In this document: positions 25,993-35,716 of the stretch, piece after piece | Layout of the letters: the number at the start of each line of letters is the position of its first letter | Numbering within the stretch: the first letter of the stretch is position 1 | The notes under the pieces: generated by a model | The model's database searches: none | Told to the model about the DNA's origin: nothing | Seen by the model: only the letters and a program-made list of their open reading frames with translations | Origin: Flavobacterium sp. UBA7680 | Lineage (GTDB): Bacteria > Bacteroidota > Bacteroidia > Flavobacteriales > Flavobacteriaceae | DNA: 64,000 nt | Direction of reading: 5' to 3' | Assembly: GCF_002482975.1 (NCBI RefSeq) | Contig: NZ_DLHA01000024.1 | Coordinates: 17,822 to 81,821, forward strand | Made by a program: the position numbers and the translations under genes

Positions 25993-26009
25993 GGTCACTT
26001 TGAAATAAA

Positions 26010-26045
26010 AAGCCTGAGAATTTATATTCTCAGGCTTTTTTTTAT
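26010..26045. terminator. intrinsic terminator originally downstream of tRNA-Arg
   Basis: AAGCCTGAGAAT, a TTTA loop and ATTCTCAGGCTT form a 12-bp stem followed by a T-run. It is only 10 bp beyond the right repeat. In the empty site it would lie about 45 bp after the tRNA. Symmetric A/T runs also allow it to end the converging gene at 26078-28294. Confidence 0.85.
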
Positions 26046-26077
26046 GTAGAAAGATTTTATAAACCTGAATCGTAAAA

Positions 26078-28294
26078 TCAATTACGGCTTAAATTTTTCC
26101 ATACTTCGATACCCGCTTTACCCCATTTAATAGAAGCAAGAACGTCAAGATCACCATCATTATCAATGTCCTGTAGTTCAATACTGTTTAAATCTGGTAC
26201 AGGACACAAAGTCTTTGGTGTAAAATTACCTGACTTGTCGTTTAATAAGCAGATTATAGAATATTGATAGCTAAAACCAATATCCTGGCTAAATCCTTCA
26301 GCTAAATCATATTTATTAGCCAGGCATACAATATCGTCATAACCGTCTCCATTAATATCTCCAATTCTTATTATATCAATGCCAAAATCAACTGGGATAA
26401 CTTTACTTTGCCATTGTCCATTGTTATACTTTAACCATTTGAGACTGCTTGAAAACATTATACAGTCAGATGAATTACTATTGTCTACTTTTGCTTTATA
26501 AATGCCTTTTATAAATTGATCTTCAAACGGACTTGATTTTTTCTCCCATTTTTCATTCCCCAGATAGTTGAACCACGTTTTTGAATCCAGATCAACTAAA
26601 TCGTCTGTTTTATCTCCATTTACATCCCAAACAGCAATTTTAGGGAATGCCTCTTTAGTTTCTGTAACCATAGTTCTGTTTTTGCTAAAAACACCATTTC
26701 CACTATTCTTATAGATATAAAAACCTCGTATTTCATCTGTCCAATAGTCTACAGCAAGATCTTTGTTGCCATCATTATCATAGTCAATAATTTCAAAGTT
26801 TATAAGCCTTTCCTTTTCGTCATGTATAATGGTGAAATGATTAAATTTTATATTTCCTTCATTTTTAAACCATCCTAGTTTTCCATTTTCGCTATCTTCT
26901 GAACATATTACTAAATCATCTTTTCCATCATTATCAATATCGGCACATTTTAGATTTTGAATTTTAAAAGGGCTTCTTGCCAATTCTAATGTTTCTGAAT
27001 ATTTTCCTTTATTGTCTATCAAAGTATAGAATAATTCATTGTTATAATAGCCTACAATATCTTTGGTGCCGTTATTGTCTAAATCAGTAAAAAGAAAGCC
27101 GGAGCAATCAGATTTTACAACCCACGTGTGTTTTTCTTTTACTGTTCCATTTTTTTGTTGTAGCACCATTGTGAATCGCGGTCTGATTTGTTCGTTATCG
27201 TCATCATAAAACAATACATCTTTTATTTTGTCACCATCAAAATCTTCAAAAAAGAATATTTTAGATCCGTTACTATTTGGTAATAAACTTTTCTGATTTT
27301 TGATAAAAACATTATTCCCTTTATTCTCTGCCCAGTTGACAAAAGTATATTGATTTTGTTGTGTAAAATAAGCGATGTCAAGATCTCCGTCTGAATCAAA
27401 ATCTCCAAGTTCAAAACTCTCCAGTTCAAGGGAACTAATTAGTGTATGTGTTTTTCCGAAACCGCCTTTACTATTTCTTTCGATCCAATATATACCAGGA
27501 TTATTATAGTTTTCTGAATACACTAAATCCAAATCCCCATCTTTATCCATATCCATTAGCGTAAAATTATCCATTCCCGAAGTTGTAAGGATAATGGTGT
27601 CTACTAAAACATATTTATTCCCTTTGTAAGAATAGATTTTTAAAGAACGTTTCTCACCATTTTCATTTGAATAAGTTGGCACCAGCAGTTCCTGAATCCC
27701 ATCTTTATTTATATCAATTCCCAAAACAAAAGATAAATCACGGAAATTATCGTTGAAGGTCTGGAAATAGGTATACTGCTGATTTTTATTGCCTATGTAG
27801 GCAATTGGCACTCCTCTTAGACCAGAGATAATAATATCACAAATACCATCAGAATTGGCATCGTATAAATACAATTTAGCATACTCAGAAGGATTATAGG
27901 TTATTTTATTTTTTTGTTCTTTTTTGGAGAAACCTTTCGGGCTATTGATAAAAATCGCTATTTCACCACTTTTATATAGTACGACAATATCTAAGTCTTT
28001 GTCGCCGTCAATGTCTTCAATACTATAGTGTTCATACTCTTTTTTGCTGTCTCCTATAACCACCATTTTTTGTTTTTTGCCATGACCATCATTAAAATAC
28101 AAATATGGAAAAGCTAATACATCCAAATCACCATCATTATCGGCGTCAAAAGTTTTGATGCGCCCATACCCGAAACCAGGCCCGTTAATTAGTTCACCAG
28201 GTCCAAAATTTTGGGCAGAACAATATTGGCTGATACAAACTAACAAAAAAATAAAAATAAATAAATGGCATTTAGCATTTAAAGGTAATTTCAT
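26078..28294 (-). CDS. secreted FG-GAP/VCBS repeat protein
   Basis: This 738-residue exported protein has an N-terminal signal peptide (CHLFIFIFLLVCISQYCSA, about 9-27). More than ten repeats of the type DxDxDGDxDx follow (for example DADNDGDLDVLAFP near 49, DIDGDKDLDIVV near 93, DIDNDGDLDVLASIKWG near the end). These calcium-binding loops build beta-propellers of the integrin-alpha/FG-GAP class. It has no catalytic domain and no T9SS tail (it ends AGIEVWKNLSRN). Function is likely surface binding or scaffolding. It is the first chromosomal gene to the right of the element and is isolated from neighbours by terminators. Confidence 0.85.
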   Translation of the reverse strand: MKLPLNAKCHLFIFIFLLVCISQYCSAQNFGPGELINGPGFGYGRIKTFDADNDGDLDVLAFPYLYFNDGHGKKQKMVVIGDSKKEYEHYSIEDIDGDKDLDIVVLYKSGEIAIFINSPKGFSKKEQKNKITYNPSEYAKLYLYDANSDGICDIIISGLRGVPIAYIGNKNQQYTYFQTFNDNFRDLSFVLGIDINKDGIQELLVPTYSNENGEKRSLKIYSYKGNKYVLVDTIILTTSGMDNFTLMDMDKDGDLDLVYSENYNNPGIYWIERNSKGGFGKTHTLISSLELESFELGDFDSDGDLDIAYFTQQNQYTFVNWAENKGNNVFIKNQKSLLPNSNGSKIFFFEDFDGDKIKDVLFYDDDNEQIRPRFTMVLQQKNGTVKEKHTWVVKSDCSGFLFTDLDNNGTKDIVGYYNNELFYTLIDNKGKYSETLELARSPFKIQNLKCADIDNDGKDDLVICSEDSENGKLGWFKNEGNIKFNHFTIIHDEKERLINFEIIDYDNDGNKDLAVDYWTDEIRGFYIYKNSGNGVFSKNRTMVTETKEAFPKIAVWDVNGDKTDDLVDLDSKTWFNYLGNEKWEKKSSPFEDQFIKGIYKAKVDNSNSSDCIMFSSSLKWLKYNNGQWQSKVIPVDFGIDIIRIGDINGDGYDDIVCLANKYDLAEGFSQDIGFSYQYSIICLLNDKSGNFTPKTLCPVPDLNSIELQDIDNDGDLDVLASIKWGKAGIEVWKNLSRN

Positions 28295-28465
28295 AGAATT
28301 AGAATTCTTAAATTATGTTAATAAAGCCTACTCTAGTTTTTATGACTTCCAGAGTTCTACTGAGTTTTTAGAAACAAATTTAATTTTTTTTATATGTTTC
28401 TTATTATTAATGAGATATTTCGTTGAAGATTTTAGAATAAAAAAATATGTCGTACCATAGTTACC

Positions 28466-28506
28466 AAAAACGGCCAAATATATAAGTATATATTTGGCCG
28501 TTTTTT
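28466..28506. terminator. terminator downstream of the outer-membrane protein gene
   Basis: AAAAACGGCCAAATATATA and TATATTTGGCCGTTTTTT form a long perfect stem with a short loop and T-runs on either strand, 25 bp beyond the stop of the minus-strand gene at 28531. Confidence 0.85.
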
Positions 28507-28530
28507 ATTGAAATGAGGTATATGATTTTA

Positions 28531-29169
28531 TTAAAAAAAATACCCAATCGTGACTTGAAAAACCCTATTTTTCATATCATTATTTATAAAACGATTGACA
28601 TCACTTTCTTTAAAAACATTCGAATACGAAATATTATATCTTAAGTCAGTATAAAATTTATCTTTGAATTGATAGCCCAATCCAAAATTTACAGAGGCAT
28701 CTATACCGCTTGAATAATCACTCAGGTCAAAACTTTCCTTATTTCGATACCCTAAAAAATTGTCTTCGTACTTATTTTTAGCTTTAAAAAGAATTCCTAG
28801 TTGAGGCCCCGCTTGAAGGCTTAATCCATTTAGAACAAAATATTTCAGCATAACCGGAATATTTAAGTAATTCAATTCGATAGTGCCATTATAGTTTGAA
28901 TTTATTACATCTTTATCAGAAAAAGAATGTTTGGTTCCCTGCTGGCTGTAAAGTAACTCTGGTTGAAGTGAAAATCTTTTCGTAAGCGGAATTTCTACCA
29001 TTGCACCTGCTGTAAACCCAGTTTTTGATGATGAATTTAATTCACTTTCATCGCAAGTCAGGGTTGAAATATTTAAACCTGCTTTTAGCCCCACTTTAAC
29101 TTTTTGATCTTGAGCTATAGCTGTGGCACACAAAAAAAGTGCGCTTAAAATTAGCATTGATTTTTTCAT
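28531..29169 (-). CDS. outer-membrane beta-barrel (porin/PorT-like) protein
   Basis: The start at 29169 gives a clean signal peptide (MKKSMLILSALFLCATAIAQ) and a mature part beginning VKVGLKAGLNISTL, the hallmark of the Bacteroidota outer-membrane beta-barrel family. An ATG 36 codons upstream is in frame but would extend the protein into the inverted repeat and neighbouring gene. The 212-residue protein alternates polar and hydrophobic residues throughout and ends with an aromatic-rich strand (VFQVTIGYFF), the expected barrel signal. Its specific cargo is unknown. It lies downstream of the giant peptidase gene and may be partly co-transcribed. Confidence 0.88.
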   Translation of the reverse strand: MKKSMLILSALFLCATAIAQDQKVKVGLKAGLNISTLTCDESELNSSSKTGFTAGAMVEIPLTKRFSLQPELLYSQQGTKHSFSDKDVINSNYNGTIELNYLNIPVMLKYFVLNGLSLQAGPQLGILFKAKNKYEDNFLGYRNKESFDLSDYSSGIDASVNFGLGYQFKDKFYTDLRYNISYSNVFKESDVNRFINNDMKNRVFQVTIGYFF

Positions 29170-29184
29170 TGCATTTTGTTTTTT

Positions 29185-29222
29185 TAGATTGGCAGCTCTG
29201 AAACAGGAGAGCTGCCAATCTA
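29185..29222. repeat. 15-bp inverted repeat between the peptidase and barrel genes
   Basis: TAGATTGGCAGCTCT and AGAGCTGCCAATCTA are perfectly complementary around an 8-nt loop. On the minus strand it lies after the peptidase stop and is followed by A rather than T, so it is not a typical terminator for that gene. It may be an RNA-processing hairpin. Confidence 0.7.
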
Positions 29223-29246
29223 TATTATTTTTACTTTTTAATGATT

Positions 29247-32200
29247 TTAGCTGTATATTTTTTGCCTTGTATTGCATTCTAAAACATAAACTCCAGGATT
29301 TAATGTGCTTACATTTATATTTGAAGGCATACTTGCATACGTTTTACTAAACACAGTTTTACCATCTGTGGTGTAAATTTTGATTTGTGTTTCTCCTTCA
29401 GCCTTATCTGCTAAAAAGATGTTTAGGTTATCTATAACAGGATTAGGAAATACTCTAAAAGCTTTTGTTATTTTACCCAGTATCATACCTTTTGAATCAA
29501 ACGGCGCCGATATTGCACTATTACAGCCATTATTATTTATAATTTGTAAGCTGTAATTTCCTTCCCAAATTGTAATGATCGATTTTTGGGTCGCATTTGG
29601 TATTGGTCTGTCGTTTAAATACCATTGATACGAAGCAGCTTCGACCGAAGAAGTTAATTTTTTATCTCCCACAGCTATAATCTCTGGTACAATATTGTTT
29701 TCGGAAATAGAAATACTGGTGTTGAAAGTTTTTCCAATACCATTTCCATTGTAAACCGTTACATAATAATTACCACTTTCTGTTGTAGTATAAGTAGGTT
29801 CTGTTGAGCCGTTAAACCATTCGTATGATTCATAATTTCCCGGAGATAAAACAACTTCAGGGCCACATACATTACCGCTTACTAATTCAGATTCAAAAGT
29901 ATCGAATGCAGCAGTTATAGTCTGTGTTAATGTACATCCGTTTTTCATTACAGCAGTTATAGTATAATCTCCTGCTTTATTTATTTCTATATCGTTTGTA
30001 GTTTCACCTGTGCTCCATTGATAGGAAAGGACATCTAATTTTTTGATGTTAAAATTAGTTCCCGCATCAATGTATAGGCTTTTTCCTGTGTATCCGTATA
30101 TAATTGGGTTGTCAAATATTTTAAAATTTGATGAAACTTCCTGATAAATAAAATTCTTTATTTCATTATTGTTCGCAATAGCATCGTTTTCTAATTTTGC
30201 CACCACATTGAAAACATGTGAATCACCGCTTGTATCAAGCTTAGGCTGTTTTTTGAAAATATATTCTATGCTTTGACCAACTGGAATTGCAGCATTGATA
30301 AGTTCTGAAATAGTTTCAGCGGTATTAGCATATTCTAAATCTAATTGAATAGCATTTTCTTTTATTGCAATTTGTCCTTCATTGGTTAGCTTAACTTTAA
30401 ATTCAGAACCGCCACACACATCTTTTGGTGACAAAATTTGAACAGATACATCTAAAAGAGGATCATTAATTACTTGTAAATCATCAAAAACCATATAAGA
30501 ATAACCGGCTGCTTTGGCATGTCTAAATCTAAACATTACAGATTTTCCGGCATATTTGTTTAAACTCACAGTTCCTTTCTGCCAATCTTTATCAACATAA
30601 ATTCCTTGTTTAGAAGCTCTCCATACTTCCTGCCATTCACCTCCCGTCGTTTTAATATCAACAATAAGGGCATTGAGATAATTACTTTGCAGCGCATAAT
30701 AAAATTCTAATGCTGTTGCTTTGTTAGATAAGGTATATAATGGAGTTATTAATTCTCCATAAGCAGAATAATTTTCTAACTGATTGTAGAGCATAGTTGC
30801 AGCAGTATCGCCGGTGTGATCTTTTTTAGGCAGTGCTAAAAAGGTATTGTCAGGCTGAACAACTGCTCGCCAGGGATAATTTTCATCACTTTGATTGGAA
30901 ACAAATCCTTTTGACCCAAACAATGAACCTTGAGATAAGTTTGAAAAAGGTTCAAAATCTAAGTTTGGCGCTTTTGGCATAACCTGAAAAGCTTGTGTAA
31001 GGCTTTCTGCTTTTTCTTTTGCTTGTCCGTTTACAATTAATTTTACTGTAATCTCATAATTTCCTGCTGGAAGTATTGGCAGACCGTCTATTTGATAAGC
31101 AATTGTTTGATATTGCAATAAGTTAGTATTTCTATCTGATACAATTGGTTCACCTACCATTTTACCATTTTGTGTAATCTGATATTCGATCGTAACCTTG
31201 TCAATTGTATTGTAAAATAAATTTTTTGCGCTTACAAAAAATTCATGTGATGGTTCATCTTCACATACATTTTCTGGAACACTTAAGTTAGACAATTGAA
31301 GATATTCGGCGGTGTCTTTAATTTGAATATTGTCTACTGCAAAACCGCTGGCAAACAATCCGTTGTCGTCATGCTGAAATGCAACAAGAACACAAGAATT
31401 TCCTGCATAAGCACTTAAATCTACCTGATATTCGATCCAATTATTGATATAAGGCATTTGAAAAATAGTGTTCCAGTTTTTACCTCCATCGGTACTTACT
31501 TTTACATATCCGTCAGAAAGTCCTGCGCCATCTCCAAAACCATCAAATGTTAAGTGTGCTTCTTTATAATTGCTTAAATCAAATACGGGAGAAATCAACA
31601 TATCGTTTGATGAGTCACAATTACATTTATCATCATTGCTGGCCATAAAATGCGAATGCTCTTTAATACGCCATCCCGGAGAATCTAAATCAGTATTTGT
31701 TCCGTATTTCCAGCCGCCACTGTTCTTGTTTTCAGATGTTCTCCATCCTTTGTATTTAGAAACATCTTCAAAATCCATAATGTACGGAAGAACAGATATT
31801 TTCATATCATTATTACTCCAGTTATCATAATTAAAAGTAAACGTATTATTATCTGGCTTAATATCCTTACTCTCGGGATCAGGAAAAACAGAAACCGAAA
31901 TAGTATTTTCGCCTATATTTTTTAAATTGATATTTGGGATAGAGTAGGTTATAGTATCTCTGAATTTAGCAAAAACTAATTGGGCCTTTTCAGTTTTAGA
32001 AAAAACCTCTTTTTGTTCACTATCTAAAATTTTTACCGTAACATTTACCTGTTCGCTTGTGGTTGCAAAATTATTAATGATTTGAGCCTTTATAGTAGCA
32101 TTATTATTGTTAACAGTACAAGTTCCGGCATCTATATTTGCAGCAATAACTTCTAAATCATAAGGAGCGTTGCTTACTACAATATTGTCTATAAATGCTC

Positions 32201-35200
32201 CTAAAAAGCCATCATTATAATCATCTGTAACTACACGAAAACGAATTGCTCCTTTTTTACCCGAAAGCTCATTTAAATGTACTGTTATTGGTGCTTTTTC
32301 GAAACTATTGTTAATTCCTGTAAACCAAGGCCCGGATAACAAGTTGTTGAAATGTATTGTTTCCGGATAATCGATGCCTGTAACTTTTTGCCAGTTTTGA
32401 TTGTCTTCAGAATATTCAACAATTAATCCGTCATAACCTTTATGAAATAGAGAAATTATATCAAACTCAACGTACGGAAAGGCAACATTGGTAAAATCAA
32501 ATGTTGGCGATTGCAATGTAAAATCAGCATTAAGCGCCATTCTTTCGCCATAATTAGCCAGATTGACCGTTACCCATAAATATTTTGAATTAGTATCTCT
32601 AAATGAATAAGGAGTTGGCTGCCATATAAATTTTTGATTTGTAAGTATTGATTTTGAATACCATCCGCCAGGAGTTCCTTCAAAACCTTCATAATATGGA
32701 AATTCAGTTATAATGCCGTTATAAACTGCATTGACTATGCTGTTATTAGTTGTTACGGGGTCTTGGCTGTATGTTACAAAAGCTTCATAAGTGTGCAGAC
32801 CGGCTGCAGATAAATCGATAGTGACACCAAAAGGAATTGTCATTTCTGAGTTCATTTTTAGGGCTGTTTCTAATGTAATTTCTTTCCAGATTATTTCATC
32901 TTGCTGAAGTGTATTATGATATCCTATTTTTATTGGAGAACCCGCCGGGATATTCTGACAGCCCAAATTATAAACCGTAACAGCTAACGGATGATTTGCC
33001 GAAAGTACGCCGCCTGTATATTCCGGAAGATTTAGCCCTGTGACTTTAAGATCAAAATCTTTTTGACCAGGAGGAACTACTAAATTTGAAACAAAAGAAA
33101 CCCCATCTTTTACGCCAAACTCTTCAATAGCTTTAAAGTCAAGTTTAACTTCGACATAATTTACAGTTGTTGCACCTACTTCGTAAGGAATCTGATCTTG
33201 TATTTTTATAGTTGTTTCTTCACCTATGCCTAAATCTTTATCAAAACTAATAAAACTGTCATTTGTATAAAGAGATCTAAACCTGCCGCCAAAAGACGGT
33301 ATCATTAATCTTAATTTATAATTTAAATTTTCGTTTGCTTTAATAATTACAGATCCGGTATTTTTAATTGTAACATAAAATGGTTCGTCACCTTTTAAAG
33401 GGCCACAAATGGCTATAGGTTTTTGAACAGAAACCAGTGTTATTTGTTTTTCTGTAAATCGAGCCCCAACACCAATTGCGTACCATGCATTGGTAACTTG
33501 TTTGTATTCTTCAGAGCTTAATCCGTACAAATCTTCTACAGCCATTAAAGTTGCCTGGCGCATATCATTAAAGTTAGAAGAAGGAGATAAATATTCGGTA
33601 AGGGTTATATAGGCGATTTTTTCTGCTTTGGCAAGACCAATAGCTTTTACATCATAACTATTATTAAGATCATTTATGCCTTGACCGCCCTCGCTTAAAA
33701 GGTAAAACCAGTAATTTGTAATACCGCTGTTAATGTGTACACCTCCGTTATCAAAATTAGTGTTTAATGGATTTGCCCAATTTTTTCCGCCATAAGTGTC
33801 GGGTTGGTTTTGTGCTTTTGGGTTCGACATATTTCTCATGCTTCCATGTTTATACATTTCGTTACCCAGCATCCAAATGTTTTCTTTAGTATCTTTTCCA
33901 ACATAAAATTCAACAGAAACACCAAAAATATCGCTGAAAGATTCGTTTATAGCACCCGATTCTCCCTGATAAATTAAACCTGCAGAAAACTGTGTTACAG
34001 CATGCGTTAGTTCATGTGCTGTAATACCCAGACCAACAAAAGGCGAGTTATTGTTTCCGTCACCAAATTGTGCCCAGCCGCCAGTCCATGCCGCATTTTC
34101 GACATTAGTGCCTAAATGTGCAAGGCCAATAACTTCCATCCCGTTGTTATCAACACTATTTCGATCAAATTTTTCAGCGTAATAGTCTATGGTTTTTTGC
34201 ATGCCCCAGTGAATATCTATTGCAGCTTCGTCATGATTTTTATTATAGAGTTCATTCCAAATGTTGTCTTCATCGATAAACTCTGTAATTACTTCATCTG
34301 ATGCACGATTGGCATGGTTCATATTTAAAGTAAAAATGGGAACTTTATATTTTCCTTGTATGGCTTCTAGTCTGTAACCGTCAGAATATTGTTTAGTATT
34401 AAAAGTGACGTCACCGGCATATCGTGCTTTTCCTTTACCCGGACTTTGCCCCGGAATATTAACATCACGATTTAAATCCAGTGTCAATATTGTTTTTCCT
34501 GAGTTGGCATCAACATAGATTGTCTGGCTGGACTGCGGATTGGTCGCATAAATATCAAATTTCCATGTTAGATGATATTCTGTTAATTGTGGAGAAAATT
34601 CAGGCCCAACATATACGAGTTCACCCTGCGGTTTTGTGCTTATTTTTTTATTAAGTATAGAACCTATTTTTTTACTCTCCCAAATATATTGCTTGGCATT
34701 TACGGTTTTAAGAGCATTTTGTAAAGCTGTTGCAGCACTTATTTTATAATTACTGTTTGCAGGTAATTTTTTAGCAGTATAACCAAAGGCGTCAATTTTG
34801 GTTTTATTTTCCCTAATCTTATAAATTACTCCTTCAACCGGAATTGAATTATGCTGCTGCTGATAAGTAGCAAGGATTCTGCCATGATTATCAGAAATTG
34901 ATTTTAACTGCATTTTATCAGATCCTGTTAAATCAAAGTCTTCCTTTTTAACTTCAAATATATTTTTTACAGTTAAATTGGAAGACTTGGCAAATGATTT
35001 AACTTTTGTGCTGACTGAATCTTGCGTTTTGCCAGCAGAGCCTACAAGTTTTTTTTCAAATAATTTTTGGCTTTGTTGTGCTTGTTTTTTGATTGATTCG
35101 CTTTCTGCTGCAGAAAGTTCAATACCATTTATCTTTTCTTCTTTTTGAGAGAAAAGATTATCTGCATCATTATGCGGGTTTAAATTCGATTTCTTGGTAC

Positions 35201-35354
35201 TTTTTTCTACTGCATTATTTGTAACAGACATTGCTGCCGTACTTGGGTTGTTTTTGTTTGTATTTTGAAAAATGGACTGTGCCATTCCTGTGGAACAGGT
35301 AAAAAAACTTAACAAAATAAACAAATACCTGACTTTTAAGTAAATGTGGTTCAT
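29247..35354 (-). CDS. giant secreted M4 (thermolysin-like) metallopeptidase, T9SS cargo, apparent 3' frameshift
   Basis: The 2035 residues comprise a signal peptide (1-25, ending TGMAQS) and a propeptide with FTP/PepSY-like segments (about 130-300). The M4 catalytic domain has HELTH at 447-451, a GAINESFSD glutamate ligand near 471 and GGVHINSGI near 545. At least three choice-of-anchor/MAM-like modules and a T9SS type A sorting domain (FRVFPNPVIDNLNIF ... LNPGVYVLECNT) follow. The frame ends early at NTRQKIYS. Skipping one base gives GKKYTAKIIKK, the expected T9SS tail, ending at 29231. This looks like a one-base insertion, real or from sequencing. The enzyme should digest extracellular protein. 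Confidence 0.88.
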   Translation of the reverse strand: MNHIYLKVRYLFILLSFFTCSTGMAQSIFQNTNKNNPSTAAMSVTNNAVEKSTKKSNLNPHNDADNLFSQKEEKINGIELSAAESESIKKQAQQSQKLFEKKLVGSAGKTQDSVSTKVKSFAKSSNLTVKNIFEVKKEDFDLTGSDKMQLKSISDNHGRILATYQQQHNSIPVEGVIYKIRENKTKIDAFGYTAKKLPANSNYKISAATALQNALKTVNAKQYIWESKKIGSILNKKISTKPQGELVYVGPEFSPQLTEYHLTWKFDIYATNPQSSQTIYVDANSGKTILTLDLNRDVNIPGQSPGKGKARYAGDVTFNTKQYSDGYRLEAIQGKYKVPIFTLNMNHANRASDEVITEFIDEDNIWNELYNKNHDEAAIDIHWGMQKTIDYYAEKFDRNSVDNNGMEVIGLAHLGTNVENAAWTGGWAQFGDGNNNSPFVGLGITAHELTHAVTQFSAGLIYQGESGAINESFSDIFGVSVEFYVGKDTKENIWMLGNEMYKHGSMRNMSNPKAQNQPDTYGGKNWANPLNTNFDNGGVHINSGITNYWFYLLSEGGQGINDLNNSYDVKAIGLAKAEKIAYITLTEYLSPSSNFNDMRQATLMAVEDLYGLSSEEYKQVTNAWYAIGVGARFTEKQITLVSVQKPIAICGPLKGDEPFYVTIKNTGSVIIKANENLNYKLRLMIPSFGGRFRSLYTNDSFISFDKDLGIGEETTIKIQDQIPYEVGATTVNYVEVKLDFKAIEEFGVKDGVSFVSNLVVPPGQKDFDLKVTGLNLPEYTGGVLSANHPLAVTVYNLGCQNIPAGSPIKIGYHNTLQQDEIIWKEITLETALKMNSEMTIPFGVTIDLSAAGLHTYEAFVTYSQDPVTTNNSIVNAVYNGIITEFPYYEGFEGTPGGWYSKSILTNQKFIWQPTPYSFRDTNSKYLWVTVNLANYGERMALNADFTLQSPTFDFTNVAFPYVEFDIISLFHKGYDGLIVEYSEDNQNWQKVTGIDYPETIHFNNLLSGPWFTGINNSFEKAPITVHLNELSGKKGAIRFRVVTDDYNDGFLGAFIDNIVVSNAPYDLEVIAANIDAGTCTVNNNNATIKAQIINNFATTSEQVNVTVKILDSEQKEVFSKTEKAQLVFAKFRDTITYSIPNINLKNIGENTISVSVFPDPESKDIKPDNNTFTFNYDNWSNNDMKISVLPYIMDFEDVSKYKGWRTSENKNSGGWKYGTNTDLDSPGWRIKEHSHFMASNDDKCNCDSSNDMLISPVFDLSNYKEAHLTFDGFGDGAGLSDGYVKVSTDGGKNWNTIFQMPYINNWIEYQVDLSAYAGNSCVLVAFQHDDNGLFASGFAVDNIQIKDTAEYLQLSNLSVPENVCEDEPSHEFFVSAKNLFYNTIDKVTIEYQITQNGKMVGEPIVSDRNTNLLQYQTIAYQIDGLPILPAGNYEITVKLIVNGQAKEKAESLTQAFQVMPKAPNLDFEPFSNLSQGSLFGSKGFVSNQSDENYPWRAVVQPDNTFLALPKKDHTGDTAATMLYNQLENYSAYGELITPLYTLSNKATALEFYYALQSNYLNALIVDIKTTGGEWQEVWRASKQGIYVDKDWQKGTVSLNKYAGKSVMFRFRHAKAAGYSYMVFDDLQVINDPLLDVSVQILSPKDVCGGSEFKVKLTNEGQIAIKENAIQLDLEYANTAETISELINAAIPVGQSIEYIFKKQPKLDTSGDSHVFNVVAKLENDAIANNNEIKNFIYQEVSSNFKIFDNPIIYGYTGKSLYIDAGTNFNIKKLDVLSYQWSTGETTNDIEINKAGDYTITAVMKNGCTLTQTITAAFDTFESELVSGNVCGPEVVLSPGNYESYEWFNGSTEPTYTTTESGNYYVTVYNGNGIGKTFNTSISISENNIVPEIIAVGDKKLTSSVEAASYQWYLNDRPIPNATQKSIITIWEGNYSLQIINNNGCNSAISAPFDSKGMILGKITKAFRVFPNPVIDNLNIFLADKAEGETQIKIYTTDGKTVFSKTYASMPSNINVSTLNPGVYVLECNTRQKIYS

Positions 35355-35399
35355 TTCTTTTGATTTTAAATTAATACTATAGTTTGTTGGTAAGTAGAG

Positions 35400-35664
35400 A
35401 TTGCGCTTAGTAATAGTTTATAGCACAACCATAAAAGAAAATTTAAAAAATCAACTTGGGGGTTGATTTTTTAAATCTTTAAGAATTTTCAGGAGGGTAA
35501 TCTTTTTGGTAATTTTTTCTTCTGAAAAATGGAATAAACTTGTGGAAGTTTTTTTAATAGGTTTGGTAAATATAGAACGAACGGATTTTTTTAAAGAAAA
35601 AAGGACTATTACAAAAACACTCTTAGGTAAAAAAATGTTACCTGAAAAACACTCAAAAAAAAAT
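35400..35664. other. intergenic region upstream of the peptidase gene
   Basis: About 300 bp separate the peptidase start from the terminator of the next gene. It is A/T-rich and no small ORF or RNA is recognised. Confidence 0.4.
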
Positions 35665-35706
35665 AAACCGAACTAAATCAAGTGATTAGTTCGGTTTGTT
35701 TTTTTG
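35665..35706. terminator. terminator downstream of the TPR-LuxR gene
   Basis: AAACCGAACTAA (35665-35676) and TTAGTTCGGTTT (35686-35697) form a 12-bp stem with T-runs on both strands. It lies 11 bp after the stop of the minus-strand gene starting at 37331. Confidence 0.85.
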
Positions 35707-35716
35707 TTAAATGGAG

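Larger units (their letters stand above)
8957..26000. mobile_element. integrative mobilizable element in tRNA-Arg, about 17.0 kb
   Basis: The element is bounded by the direct repeat GGTCACTT at 8957-8964 (attL, overlapping the tRNA 3' end) and 25993-26000 (attR). Joining the outer flanks would place the tRNA directly upstream of the rho-independent terminator at 26010-26045, the expected empty-site arrangement. It encodes a serine recombinase at the left edge and a MobC/relaxase pair, but no conjugation (type IV secretion) genes. It would therefore need a helper element for transfer. The cargo is dominated by defence-like genes. The core is short, as expected for serine recombinases. The exact crossover within it is not determined. 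Confidence 0.85.

Noticed and set aside
25960..26000. Apparent second tRNA fragment (GGTTCGAA ... GGTCAC) at the right end
   Set aside because: The T-loop-like TTCGAA is 22 bp from the core rather than 18, and no stem forms. Only the GGTCACTT core is truly shared, so this is an attachment-site feature and not a tRNA remnant.
8957..26000. Complete conjugative element
   Set aside because: No type IV secretion, VirB4/TraG-like ATPase or coupling protein is present, so it can only be mobilizable.
29247..29277. Programmed -1 frameshift for the peptidase tail
   Set aside because: The frame giving the T9SS ending needs a +1 shift (or a lost base), while the A-rich site would favour -1.
29169..29277. 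Longer start for the outer-membrane barrel protein at 29277
   Set aside because: It would put 36 polar residues before a clear signal peptide, overlap the peptidase gene and cross a perfect hairpin.
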